From positions 1 to 25,492 of the IMG/VR virus record IMGVR_UViG_3300002835_000990: a stretch of DNA of 25,492 nucleotides, one strand, 5' to 3'. The notes beneath the pieces were generated by a model. That model was not told the origin of the DNA and ran no database searches. It was given only the letters and a program-made list of their open reading frames with translations. Within the stretch, counting starts at the first letter, position 1. Every line of letters starts with the position of its first letter. Positions 1 through 5,969 of the stretch are shown in pieces. A program made the position numbers and the translations under genes. This DNA is from a virus.

Positions 1-110
1 GCCATAACTGTATCAGGATCTCCCAAATCAGTCCAATTTATCCGTATATCTCTTGTGTAGAATAACTTGGTTAAATACCATGTAATGGCTATTAGTAGTA
101 GTTCTATCAT
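1..110 (-). CDS. Small membrane protein, cut by window edge
   Basis: The gene starts at an ATG at 110 and stays open to the window edge, so only the first 36 residues are visible. Residues about 2-17 form a hydrophobic helix (ELLLIAITWYL), followed by a charged segment (TRDIRINWTDLGDPD). A GGCGGGA ribosome site lies just upstream, and the gene follows the 37-residue Cys-rich gene by 12 nt, so the two are probably co-transcribed. Function is not recognised. It resembles the many single-TM mini-proteins of phage genomes. Confidence 0.55.
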   Translation of the reverse strand, partial: MIELLLIAITWYLTKLFYTRDIRINWTDLGDPDTVM

Positions 111-122
111 TATTCCCGCCTT

Positions 123-236
123 TCAACAATTATGAGTGCATCCACAATCTGAACACTCTCCCCCTGGAGCAGCATTACAATCATCGCACCAGTCTGGTGG
201 ATTTTGCTTATATCCTGGGACCTTTACTTCAGTCAT
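123..236 (-). CDS. Cys-rich mini-protein (37 aa)
   Basis: A 37-residue protein whose C-terminal half is dense in cysteine: WCDDC at residues 16-20, then CSDCGCTHNC at the C-terminus. Six Cys and one His could bind zinc or an Fe-S cluster (inference). It follows a strong promoter (TTGACT, 18 nt, TATAAT) whose -10 box ends 7 nt before the ATG, so the mRNA is probably leaderless. It lies 12 nt upstream of the small membrane protein at the window edge. No named family is recognised. Confidence 0.6.
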   Translation of the reverse strand: MTEVKVPGYKQNPPDWCDDCNAAPGGECSDCGCTHNC

Positions 237-243
237 ATAATAT

Positions 244-273
244 ATTATAACATATGCATATTATTCTAGTCAA
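244..273 (-). promoter_or_regulatory. Promoter for the 123-236 gene
   Basis: On the minus strand TTGACT (268-273) and TATAAT (244-249) are 18 nt apart. The -10 box ends 7 nt before the ATG at 236, so transcription should start at or next to the start codon (leaderless mRNA). Confidence 0.65.
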
Positions 274-288
274 CTAAAATATATGATA

Positions 289-462
289 CTAGAATGGAGT
301 ATCTCCATTATCCTTGGATCTACGTAATTGCTCTCTTCCCCATGCATGGAATATATCTATCTGATTCTGGGTATATAGGCACATCTGACATAGTGAATAT
401 ACGAGATCACCTTTGATATACAGGAAGAGCTCTTTCTCTATATAGCATACATCACAGGTCAT
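289..462 (-). CDS. Zinc-ribbon mini-protein (57 aa)
   Basis: The ATG at 462 is preferred over the longer reading from 486 because GGCGGGA sits 4 nt before it, and because it overlaps the stop of the upstream membrane-protein gene (452-583) by 11 nt. The protein opens with CDVC (residues 3-6) and has CQMC near residues 25-28, a Cys4 zinc-ribbon layout followed by a helical, charged tail. It resembles the 20294-20530 protein in layout. A DNA- or protein-binding accessory role is possible but unproven. Confidence 0.65.
   Translation of the reverse strand: MTCDVCYIEKELFLYIKGDLVYSLCQMCLYTQNQIDIFHAWGREQLRRSKDNGDTPF
293..309. repeat. Perfect inverted repeat at gene end
   Basis: Two 7-base arms (AATGGAG and CTCCATT) flank a 3-base loop at the 3' end of the zinc-ribbon gene 289-462. 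It could fold in RNA, but no T-run follows, so it is not called a terminator. Confidence 0.4.
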
Positions 463-583
463 CGGTTCCCGCCTCAAGTTCCTCAATACGCTTTTTAATA
501 GGCTTAAGCATGTGTACTACCAGAACAAAATCTAATGCCAATCCCAAACCTAATCCAAAGAAAAACCAAAGCAATGAGTTCAT
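452..583 (-). CDS. Single-TM mini-protein (43 aa)
   Basis: Residues 3-24 are a Gly-rich hydrophobic helix (MNSLLWFFFGLGLGLALDFV), followed by a short basic and acidic cytoplasmic-type tail (KPIKKRIEELEAG). It is the first gene after a TTGTCA-17-TATAAT promoter whose -10 box is 6 nt from the ATG, so the mRNA is probably leaderless. Its 3' end carries the ribosome site for the zinc-ribbon gene 289-462 and overlaps it. Function is unknown; a small membrane effector or holin-like role cannot be excluded. Confidence 0.6.
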   Translation of the reverse strand: MNSLLWFFFGLGLGLALDFVLVVHMLKPIKKRIEELEAGTDDL

Positions 584-589
584 ATAGTA

Positions 590-618
590 ATTATACTATA
601 TCTGTCAGGTACTGACAA
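590..618 (-). promoter_or_regulatory. Promoter with palindromic operator (copy 1)
   Basis: Minus-strand TTGTCA (613-618), 17-nt spacer and TATAAT (590-595), with the ATG of the 43-residue gene 6 nt downstream. A perfect 6-3-6 inverted repeat, TGTCAG GTA CTGACA (603-617), covers the -35 box and part of the spacer. The same element in the same register occurs at 2359-2373 and 7818-7832. Confidence 0.75.
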
Positions 619-709
619 TGGGGTTCTACTTCTCGGCGACGCACTTTTCCGCTTCACTAATTGCGATCAATATGGTAGTATATATATTCTATCTAACTAG
701 ATTAACAAT

Positions 710-1357
710 CTATAGGTTTTCTTCTGCTTCTCTTATATCGTAATGATAGGCGTTTGAATCTTCCGTTACCCATTTCTTGTTGTTTTCAACATCCCACTTA
801 CGATCATTGATTATTCTTTGGATTACTGGATTTCCGTATTTAGTTGTAAATGATGGTTCAAGAACAAACATTCTATTGTTAGGTTGGATGGCAAAGTTGC
901 CATCATCTCGCTCTATAACGTGACCGCACTTGTGTTGATTAGGGCTCTCTGAGTACCCATCATCTAACCTGTTATAGTCTGGGTTATGCCAGTCAAGGGT
1001 AAATAAATACTTACCATTTACCTTGGTCTTATTTCTGTCCACATAATGAAGACTTAAATTAGCTAGGTTACTAAACTTGGTAGCAGTTATATATGGACTT
1101 AAAGAGTTCCACAATACTAAGTTGTATAGACTTTCTTCTGGCACACCTGGCTTTGTACAGAAGGCATTGAGAGGCATACGCCACCACAAGCCACCATCTT
1201 CCATCATAAAATGAAATAGTGGGCTTCTATTCTGTACGCTACTTACTCCAAATATTACGCAGGGGAAATACTTATCATGGCTGTCTTCTTGGTTACGCAA
1301 AAAATTGCCACGTACATAGCATTCAATCGGTGGTATATTTGCATTTAATTCTGGCAT
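710..1357 (-). CDS. Conserved phage-type protein, unknown function (215 aa)
   Basis: A soluble, aromatic-rich 215-residue protein with no signal peptide or TM segment. Notable stretches are PIECYVRGNFLRN near the N-terminus, GLWWRMPLNAFC around residues 55-66 and CGHVIERDDGNFAIQPNNR in the C-terminal half. The start at 1357 has AGAAGGAAAT upstream, inside the end of the SpeD-like gene, and lies 4 nt after its stop. It is the last gene of the unit starting at 2374. I do not recognise a characterised family. Its place behind a decarboxylase suggests, but does not show, a role in the same pathway. Confidence 0.75.
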   Translation of the reverse strand: MPELNANIPPIECYVRGNFLRNQEDSHDKYFPCVIFGVSSVQNRSPLFHFMMEDGGLWWRMPLNAFCTKPGVPEESLYNLVLWNSLSPYITATKFSNLANLSLHYVDRNKTKVNGKYLFTLDWHNPDYNRLDDGYSESPNQHKCGHVIERDDGNFAIQPNNRMFVLEPSFTTKYGNPVIQRIINDRKWDVENNKKWVTEDSNAYHYDIREAEENL

Positions 1358-1361
1358 CTGT

Positions 1362-1766
1362 TTACTTATTTCCTTCTTCTTTAAAGCTTAGGCTTCCTTC
1401 TGCTTCAACTTTAAATCCGTTTTCTCTATCAAATAAAACATACTCTAAAGAATCTACTTCAAAGGTATCTTTAAATAAAGATATCACCTTATCTAATTCC
1501 AATTGGCCGCAGGTGTAAAGATCAAATTGTACCAAACCTGGTCTGACTTCATCCCATATGTGAAAAGCTATATGGCTAGTCTCTATCATAACTACTCCTG
1601 TTAGCCCTCTGTTACCCTCTACGTTTACATATGAAGCAAACGGCCCTTTGATAATCTTCATGTCGATCTTGTCTACCAAATTGCGTAGGAATTCAATGCC
1701 TTGCGCCTCAGACATTACTGAGTTGTGTACTTTAGCATTTACTAATAGGTGTTTATGGTATATCAT
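1362..1766 (-). CDS. speD: SpeD-like pyruvoyl-dependent decarboxylase
   Basis: The 134-residue protein matches the class 1B bacterial AdoMet decarboxylase layout. A self-cleavage segment (IETSHIAFH, Ser64 and His69) is followed by YTCG with Cys86, which correspond to Ser63, His68 and Cys83 of Bacillus SpeD. In the family the proenzyme cleaves before the Ser to create a pyruvoyl group, and the product decarboxy-SAM feeds spermidine synthesis. The residue before the Ser is Thr rather than the usual Glu, and there are two extra residues before the Cys motif, so substrate is uncertain. SpeD homologues acting on arginine or ornithine are known. No aminopropyltransferase is visible nearby. The ATG overlaps the previous stop (ATGA), which suggests translational coupling. 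Confidence 0.8.
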   Translation of the reverse strand: MIYHKHLLVNAKVHNSVMSEAQGIEFLRNLVDKIDMKIIKGPFASYVNVEGNRGLTGVVMIETSHIAFHIWDEVRPGLVQFDLYTCGQLELDKVISLFKDTFEVDSLEYVLFDRENGFKVEAEGSLSFKEEGNK

Positions 1767-1912
1767 CTAATTGGTCCCCTAAATGGAATTATTCTACTTC
1801 TTGAGCCACCCCTGTAGCCCATATCAAAATCTTTTAGTTCATCATACCCATAGCCAGATTGATTTAAATCAGGTAGGGTATTAGTTATATTATCTTTATT
1901 TGAACACATCAT
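1763..1912 (-). CDS. Hypothetical mini-protein (49 aa)
   Basis: A 49-residue reading frame fits exactly between two coupled junctions: its ATG overlaps the previous stop (TAATG at 1914-1910) and its TGA overlaps the SpeD-like start. The protein begins MMCSN, is polar and rich in Gly, Tyr and Asp, and ends in a basic segment (RGGSRSRIIPFRGPIR). A second in-frame ATG at 1909 is possible. No family is recognised. The tight coupling is the main evidence that it is translated. Confidence 0.55.
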   Translation of the reverse strand: MMCSNKDNITNTLPDLNQSGYGYDELKDFDMGYRGGSRSRIIPFRGPIR

Positions 1913-2154
1913 TATTCTGCATTAGTCCAAAATCTTTTTTTTCCTGCTACTATATCTTTGACTTGCCGACCCTGGCTTTTTGTAATGGGTTTAACTGAGG
2001 CCGAATTTGCAACTGCCCCCATTTTCCTAGGCTTTATCTTAGGATTTTTAAAGTTAACGGTTTGAATCTTTTCTGGCCATAAGCCAGCTGCCTTCATTTC
2101 TCTTTCCCACTTGTTAAGTTGGTGTGAGGTTGGAAACTTTCTATCTTTACTCAT
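1912..2154 (-). CDS. Basic phage-type protein (80 aa)
   Basis: A lysine-rich 80-residue protein with no TM segment. The N-terminal half (SHQLNKWEREMKAAGLWPEKI) is likely helical, and the rest is a basic, flexible tail (KNPKIKPRKMGA, KSQGRQVKDIVAGKKRFW). It could bind nucleic acid (inference from charge only). It starts in a TAATG overlap with the preceding gene and ends in a TAATG overlap with the next, inside the SpeD-like unit. Function is unknown. Confidence 0.65.
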   Translation of the reverse strand: MSKDRKFPTSHQLNKWEREMKAAGLWPEKIQTVNFKNPKIKPRKMGAVANSASVKPITKSQGRQVKDIVAGKKRFWTNAE

Positions 2155-2339
2155 TATTCAAAATCTCTCTGGTTCTCGAATAGGGCTTCAGGTGAAGGAA
2201 TCGGACCTTCATTATCGGTTTCGGAAACCGCTCTACTACCATTATAGGAACCTGAAATATCTTGTTCATTGTTCATGCAATGACAATTAGAGCAAGTTAC
2301 TTGCCCATCCAGGTCTAATTGGAATAAATGATCATTCAT
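2154..2339 (-). CDS. Mini-protein with CSNCHC motif, overlapping a tRNA
   Basis: First frame of the unit, 61 residues, starting at an ATG 6 nt after a consensus -10 box. The N-terminal third contains VTCSNCHCMNN (Cys at about 16, 19 and 21), a metal-binding type of motif. From about residue 28 to 52 the same bases form a complete tRNA cloverleaf (2186-2256), so this part of the protein may be a by-product of the tRNA or a real dual-use stretch. The frame ends exactly in a TAATG overlap with the next gene, which favours translation through the tRNA. Function unknown. Confidence 0.5.
   Translation of the reverse strand: MNDHLFQLDLDGQVTCSNCHCMNNEQDISGSYNGSRAVSETDNEGPIPSPEALFENQRDFE
2186..2256 (-). 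tRNA. tRNA-Arg (CCG), inside a reading frame
   Basis: The 71-nt minus-strand segment folds as a cloverleaf. The acceptor arms TTCAGGT/ACCTGAA pair perfectly. The D stem CTAT/GTAG has one G-T pair and a GG-containing loop. The anticodon stem GCGGT/ACCGA has a G-A mismatch at 27-43 and loop TTCCGAA, giving anticodon CCG. The variable region is 4 nt, and the T stem GAAGG/CCTTC is perfect with loop TCCGATT. Position 55 is C instead of T, which is atypical. CCA is not encoded. It would read CGG, a codon expected to be rare in such an AT-rich genome. It could be a decayed tRNA. Confidence 0.6.
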
Positions 2340-2345
2340 ACTTAA

Positions 2346-2374
2346 ATTATAGTATATATGACGGTTACTGTCAA
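2346..2374 (-). promoter_or_regulatory. Promoter with palindromic operator (copy 2)
   Basis: Minus-strand TTGACA (2369-2374), 17 nt and TATAAT (2346-2351), a full consensus match, with the ATG at 2339 only 6 nt downstream. A 15-bp near-palindrome, TGACGGTTACTGTCA (2359-2373), sits 8 bp from the -10 box as in the 590-618 promoter. Upstream, CGCACTTTT followed by CACTAA-TT is also shared with that promoter. Confidence 0.75.
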
Positions 2375-2418
2375 TACCTATCTACCGCCGCACTTTTTTG
2401 CACTAAATTTAGTTTATA

Positions 2419-3042
2419 TTACTTCATGTATGTAATGTCTGTAGATATTCTGGTTCCAGCCAAAACCTCATTGACTCTATGAATTACATGTGAATCAAAT
2501 ATGGCTATATTACCAGATGAAGGCTTTATTGTAATGTCCTTTTCATTTTCACTGTTGATGAATCCCGTGTCTTCAGAAATTTCAAAAAATGAATCTTTAT
2601 CAATAAAAACTAGCTCTCCGCCTTCAAAGTCTGTAGACAGATAAAGAACAATACTTATTTCTGGCACCATAGTTTTCCCATCTTCCGATTCCCAAGAATC
2701 AGAATGGTTTCCAATATTTGCACCAAGATCGTATGTTTTAATCCAATATGTCGGTTTGTCCATCATGGCATATTTATCCATATCTATTCCAAAATGCTTA
2801 CAATATACTTCCATTGCCTTGATCATGACTGGGTGAATTTTTGCAAATATTTGATTAGATATCTCTAAAGCTTTGTAGTGTGGATCTGCTTCATATGATA
2901 TTACAACGTGAGAGCCAAGCCTGCTGGAGCCCTGTTTTAATTCCTCTGACTTAGAAAGATCTAGTATATAGTCGATGTCTTCTTGAGATATACAATTACC
3001 CAGATAAAGACCATAATCTTTTATTTCATTAATTATATGCAT
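2419..3042 (-). CDS. 2OG-Fe(II) oxygenase, prolyl-hydroxylase type
   Basis: The 207-residue protein carries the double-stranded beta-helix signature of 2-oxoglutarate/Fe(II) dioxygenases. The metal ligands are His113-x-Asp115 (GNHSDSW) and a distal His (H188, in FDSHVIHRV), with Arg198 (GTRIS) as the likely 2OG carboxylate ligand. EISIVLYLSTDFEGGELVF is the usual strand pair between them. Such enzymes hydroxylate or demethylate protein, nucleic acid or small-molecule substrates; the target here is unknown. Its ATG overlaps the stop of the sulfotransferase-like gene (TAATG), so the two are coupled. It is one of five such genes in the window. Confidence 0.88.
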   Translation of the reverse strand: MHIINEIKDYGLYLGNCISQEDIDYILDLSKSEELKQGSSRLGSHVVISYEADPHYKALEISNQIFAKIHPVMIKAMEVYCKHFGIDMDKYAMMDKPTYWIKTYDLGANIGNHSDSWESEDGKTMVPEISIVLYLSTDFEGGELVFIDKDSFFEISEDTGFINSENEKDITIKPSSGNIAIFDSHVIHRVNEVLAGTRISTDITYMK

Positions 3043-3620
3043 TATTGTGATCTATATATATCTTCAGATGGAAACTCTATATCAGAACTAATATTAATAA
3101 ATTTACATATTTTGCTGCTGATTTCTGGATCAGTAAGCTCGACCTCTAAATAGTTTTTTTTGTCTTTAAAAAAAGCATTTACTTTATTTAAATGTATTTC
3201 TCTTATTGTTAAAAGCTCATTTTCTGTTAAATCTTGAATTTTTGTTTTTCCAGTATTTAAATAAAAATTGCAATATGCTTCCTCAAAAATATAAGGATCG
3301 TGTGAATGAGCCCACTTGCCACTTATTTTTTGCATTGATAAAATCCATTCTTTAGCAGGCCTAGTTATATTAATATATTTTGCTTCGGGAAATCTTTCAT
3401 ACAATTTATCAAATATTAAACAAGTTGGTATATCTGAATACACGTCTGTTTCTGGCAAGGAATTAAAATGTTCTTCTATCCCATAAGAATTTTCTTCAAA
3501 TGAACCAGGTTTTACTTTTTTAAAATCATAAAAATGTGTTGTGCTAAACCCAAGTCCCTGCATAAATTGATTAAAAGATTGTGTTCCATTTCTACCTAAA
3601 CCTACACAAAGTATTTTCAT
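3042..3620 (-). CDS. Sulfotransferase-like P-loop protein
   Basis: The N-terminal MKILCVGLGRNGTQSF is the PAPS-binding P-loop form of the Sulfotransfer_4-type family (GLGRNGTQS, residues 7-15). A central YINITRPAKEWILSM block matches the 3'-phosphate-binding region with Arg and a downstream Ser. The 192-residue length is short but complete for the family. The ATG at 3620 is preferred over 3632 because GGAG lies 6 nt upstream of it, inside the longer frame. Family members move a sulfuryl group from PAPS to a hydroxyl or amine; the acceptor is unknown. It is coupled by TAATG to a 2OG oxygenase, so both may act on one substrate (inference). Confidence 0.75.
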   Translation of the reverse strand: MKILCVGLGRNGTQSFNQFMQGLGFSTTHFYDFKKVKPGSFEENSYGIEEHFNSLPETDVYSDIPTCLIFDKLYERFPEAKYINITRPAKEWILSMQKISGKWAHSHDPYIFEEAYCNFYLNTGKTKIQDLTENELLTIREIHLNKVNAFFKDKKNYLEVELTDPEISSKICKFINISSDIEFPSEDIYRSQ

Positions 3621-3654
3621 ATATGTCTCCATAATAAATCTTTTATTTTTATCA

Positions 3655-3747
3655 TTATAAGTCTTCCTTATCTATATCTTCTTTCATATCAAGATTGCCT
3701 AATAGATCTAAGTCTATGTAGGCTTCAAGGTTATCTAGTATTCCCAT
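3655..3747 (-). CDS. Acidic mini-protein (30 aa)
   Basis: A 30-residue acidic, Leu-rich frame (MGILDNLEAYIDLDLLGN...) starts in a TAATG overlap with the stop of the upstream gene 3747-4037. It would fold as one amphipathic helix. It ends 35 nt before the sulfotransferase start. No homologue is recognised; the coupled start and the filled gap are the evidence. Confidence 0.5.
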   Translation of the reverse strand: MGILDNLEAYIDLDLLGNLDMKEDIDKEDL

Positions 3748-4037
3748 TAAGAGTTCCTAGGGATTAGTGTTTGAGGGCCTTCTGTGCCGAATAGAGACTT
3801 TTTTACTGGTACGCAATTAGGAACCCTCTTGCCGTTCTTATCCTTCATTCCCACCTGCTTGTAGCCTCTCCAGCAAGCTTTCTCTATGTTATCCCAGTTG
3901 TCTTCTTCTTCGTTATCTGATTCGTAAGACTTTGAGATTTCTTCATCTGTAAGATCTTCTGGTTTAGGGTCTATTGATTTTAACAAGCTATCTTGTAGCA
4001 TATCCTTGATGTCTTCTACAATTTTATTTAGTTCCAT
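3747..4037 (-). CDS. Phage protein with CWxGYxxxGMKxKNGKxVPNCVP motif
   Basis: A 96-residue acidic protein. The N-terminal half is helical and Asp/Glu-rich. The C-terminal half holds ACWRGYKQVGMKDKNGKRV followed by PNCVPV, a two-Cys basic motif that I recall as a recurrent tail in proteins of many environmental phages. Its function is not known. It is headed by a TATACT box 6 nt before the ATG at 4037, suggesting a leaderless start, and is followed by a TAATG-coupled 30-residue gene. Confidence 0.7.
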   Translation of the reverse strand: MELNKIVEDIKDMLQDSLLKSIDPKPEDLTDEEISKSYESDNEEEDNWDNIEKACWRGYKQVGMKDKNGKRVPNCVPVKKSLFGTEGPQTLIPRNS

Positions 4038-4041
4038 AGTC

Positions 4042-4218
4042 TTAGTATACCATTCCTTTATTTTCTGTTCTTATGATTCTTTTTATCTGATAGCAACAGT
4101 CAGGGCATTCTCCTATATGAAGCCATTTGCCTAATTCTAGGACTACTATTTCATTTATCTTTCCGACCACATTCTTTTTGCATATAATACAATATGCGCT
4201 TACATTTTTAGGCCACAT
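4042..4218 (-). CDS. Cys4 zinc-ribbon mini-protein (58 aa)
   Basis: The frame starts at an ATG inside the last codons of the upstream 2OG oxygenase (11-nt overlap) and ends 4 nt before the ATG at 4037. It shows two Cys pairs, YCIICKKN (about residues 10-13) and CPDCC (about residues 39-43), separated by a 25-residue strand-forming segment. This is a classic zinc-ribbon layout with a basic tail (QIKRIIRTENK). Function is unknown. Its stop codon region also carries the -10 box of the next gene. Confidence 0.65.
   Translation of the reverse strand: MWPKNVSAYCIICKKNVVGKINEIVVLELGKWLHIGECPDCCYQIKRIIRTENKGMVY
4044..4049 (-). promoter_or_regulatory. -10 box for the 4037 gene
   Basis: TATACT on the minus strand ends 6 nt before the ATG at 4037, matching the leaderless pattern seen elsewhere. 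No convincing -35 box is visible. Confidence 0.45.
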
Positions 4219-4948
4219 CTAATGGGTTCTTGTAATTATTTTCTACTCCATGCTTTATGTTACCTAAATTGCCTGGAAGGTAAGCTGGGTTTAACCAAAA
4301 CTTTGAGCCATCAGACCCATACCCGTTCTTTGCAACAGACAAAGCATCTGGCCTTTTATTTTTAAAAAAATAACCAGATATCATATATCTTTCGCCATCT
4401 TCAAGCAAAAGTATTTCGTGATGTTCGTTTCCAGGAAATATTAGAAGAGATCCTTTGGTGGGAGTAAATTTAATATCTTGATCTTTAAAAAATAATTCTC
4501 CACCAATGTAATTATCATTTAAATATAAAATAACAGTAAATCCTCCGCCATATGCCCTGTGAACAGAATCTTCATGATATGGCATTGTTGTACCAGGTTT
4601 ATATTTTCTAAACAAGATATTTGCTTTTTTGTCATAGGACATGTATTCGCCATCAATTTTTGGTTCTACAAGAGAAATATCTAGGTTTTCTAAAGGAATG
4701 CTTAGGTTATTTTTTATAAGATAGTCGCTAAGACAGTTATTATATATATCTAAAACTTTATTATATACATTTAAGTTACTTGGCTCTGGAAATATGTATA
4801 GTGTATCTCCTTTTACATTATGACCTTCCGTATAAGAAATCCACTCTCCATTAGCATTTATTAATTGCTTTAATAAATCATCTACATCTATGCCCTCATA
4901 AGCCCATATGCTTTCGTTTAGCTTATTTACAGAATTATATTTATTCAT
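4208..4948 (-). CDS. 2OG-Fe(II) oxygenase
   Basis: A 246-residue dioxygenase of the double-stranded beta-helix fold. His125-x-Asp127 (PYHEDSVH) and a distal His (H177, in NEHHEIL) bind iron, and Arg187 (GERYMISGYF) binds 2OG. The segment VILYLNDNYIGGELFF between them is typical. About 95 N-terminal residues lack a recognised domain, and the C-terminal tail (SKFWLNPAYLPGNLGN) recalls the tail of the 22006-22740 paralogue. It is headed by a TATAAT box 6 nt before the ATG. Target unknown; such enzymes are common accessory genes in aquatic phages. Confidence 0.88.
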   Translation of the reverse strand: MNKYNSVNKLNESIWAYEGIDVDDLLKQLINANGEWISYTEGHNVKGDTLYIFPEPSNLNVYNKVLDIYNNCLSDYLIKNNLSIPLENLDISLVEPKIDGEYMSYDKKANILFRKYKPGTTMPYHEDSVHRAYGGGFTVILYLNDNYIGGELFFKDQDIKFTPTKGSLLIFPGNEHHEILLLEDGERYMISGYFFKNKRPDALSVAKNGYGSDGSKFWLNPAYLPGNLGNIKHGVENNYKNPLDVA

Positions 4949-4954
4949 ACCTAT

Positions 4955-4960
4955 ATTATA
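4955..4960 (-). promoter_or_regulatory. -10 box for the 4948 gene
   Basis: TATAAT on the minus strand ends 6 nt before the ATG at 4948, predicting a leaderless mRNA. The -35 region is weak and overlaps the end of the 4974-5222 gene. Confidence 0.5.
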
Positions 4961-4973
4961 TCATTTTGTTAAT

Positions 4974-5222
4974 TTAAAGCTTATTTTCTAAATTATCAGA
5001 TTCCCTCAACCATTGATCTTCCCATAAACCCATGAGAGATTTGTTGCCAATATCGTCAAAATAGTAGCGTTTCTTTTCTGGATTGTACGTCCATCCATAC
5101 CAAGTGTCGCCCTCAGACCAAGTTAAATTAGTTGGCTCTTCATTTTCCTTGACTATTTCCGAAATTGCTTCTCTAAGGCGCCTAGGACGCATAAGGTATT
5201 TTTCTACTAAAGTTTTAATCAT
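4974..5222 (-). CDS. Hypothetical protein, Trp/Tyr-rich (82 aa)
   Basis: A basic N-terminal helix (MIKTLVEKYLMRPRRLREAI) is followed by an aromatic segment, TWYGWTYNPEKKRYYFDDIG, and ends SLMGLWEDQWLRES. The repeated Trp and YY pairs suggest a small beta domain, but no family is recognised. The ATG lies 3 nt after the glutathione-peroxidase stop, so it shares that promoter at 5726-5754. Function unknown. Confidence 0.65.
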   Translation of the reverse strand: MIKTLVEKYLMRPRRLREAISEIVKENEEPTNLTWSEGDTWYGWTYNPEKKRYYFDDIGNKSLMGLWEDQWLRESDNLENKL

Positions 5223-5225
5223 TAT

Positions 5226-5684
5226 TTAAGATAAAATATTTTCTATAAATCCATCAATTTGTTCTGGAGTTGTTTGTGGCCCCATAGATCTAAATTGATC
5301 ATCAATAAGAAACTTAGTAAAGTTCCATGGCACTTCATCAAAATCTGCCTGCGAGACTAAATATTTAAATAGCGGGTGTGCATCTGGGCCATTAACATCA
5401 ATTTTTGTAGACATCAAAAAATCTACCCCGTATGTTGTGCTACAAAATTCTTTAATGTCTTCGTCTGATCCTGGTTCTTGTCCGCCAAACTGATTACATG
5501 GGAATCCGATTAAAACCAAACCCTTGTCTGCATATTTCTTGTGCAGTGCTTGAAGCCCCTCGTATTGAGGTGTCATTCCACATCGGCTAGCAACATTAAC
5601 AAGAAGCAATAACTTTCCCTTAAACTGTCCTAAATCTATTTCATTACCATTGTTATCTGTAAAGCTATAATCAAATGCTGACAT
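5226..5684 (-). CDS. Glutathione peroxidase family thiol peroxidase
   Basis: The 152-residue protein is a complete Cys-type GPx. The tetrad is Cys35 (NVASRCGMTPQY), Gln69 (FPCNQFGGQEPG) and Trp120-Asn121 (VPWNFTKFLI). Cys81 (KEFCSTTYGV) sits where the resolving Cys of thioredoxin-dependent GPx enzymes lies, so reduction by thioredoxin rather than glutathione is likely. It reduces H2O2 and organic hydroperoxides in the cytoplasm. It has its own TTGACA-17-TATTAT promoter, a 5' hairpin and an AAAGGAT ribosome site, unlike its leaderless neighbours. With KatG at 7999-10062 it gives this element two peroxide-removing enzymes. Confidence 0.93.
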   Translation of the reverse strand: MSAFDYSFTDNNGNEIDLGQFKGKLLLLVNVASRCGMTPQYEGLQALHKKYADKGLVLIGFPCNQFGGQEPGSDEDIKEFCSTTYGVDFLMSTKIDVNGPDAHPLFKYLVSQADFDEVPWNFTKFLIDDQFRSMGPQTTPEQIDGFIENILS

Positions 5685-5701
5685 GTTAATCCTTTCAGGT
5701 A

Positions 5702-5717
5702 AAAGCAGAATCGCTTT
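5702..5717 (-). promoter_or_regulatory. Leader hairpin of the peroxidase mRNA
   Basis: AAAGC and GCTTT arms with a 6-nt loop lie almost at the predicted 5' end of the GPx transcript. It could protect the mRNA 5' end or tune translation (inference). Confidence 0.35.
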
Positions 5718-5725
5718 ATGTATTA

Positions 5726-5754
5726 ATAATACTATTTTGTAAGGTATTTGTCAA
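5726..5754 (-). promoter_or_regulatory. Promoter for the peroxidase gene
   Basis: Minus-strand TTGACA (5749-5754), 17 nt, TATTAT (5726-5731). It overlaps the last codons of the 5732-5968 gene and leaves a leader of about 35 nt with a ribosome site. Confidence 0.65.
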
Positions 5755-5968
5755 GGGTGTATCTATCTGAATCCATTATAATTTCATAATAAAGCATGTC
5801 TGGTATACTATGTCCCGCCTTTAAATGATCCTCTATGTGTATAAATAAATGCTCGTCGTCTTTTATTATCTCAGAATCCTCAGACAACAAGCAGGCTGCA
5901 CAATAAACATAACCCTCTACATGCGAATATATGTATATATCGCTGTCAAAGAACCTGCTGTAAGCCAT
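5732..5968 (-). CDS. Conserved small phage protein (78 aa)
   Basis: The N-terminal MAYSRFFDSDIYIYSHVEGY followed by CAAC (residues 23-26), then HIEDHLKAGHSIP further on, matches a small protein type I recall from many actinobacterial and aquatic phages. The CxxC plus downstream His residues suggest a zinc site. Its molecular role is unknown. The ATG lies 1 nt after the stop of the 41-residue zinc mini-gene, and the GPx promoter overlaps its 3' end. Confidence 0.75.
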   Translation of the reverse strand: MAYSRFFDSDIYIYSHVEGYVYCAACLLSEDSEIIKDDEHLFIHIEDHLKAGHSIPDMLYYEIIMDSDRYTLDKYLTK

Positions 5969-5969
5969 T

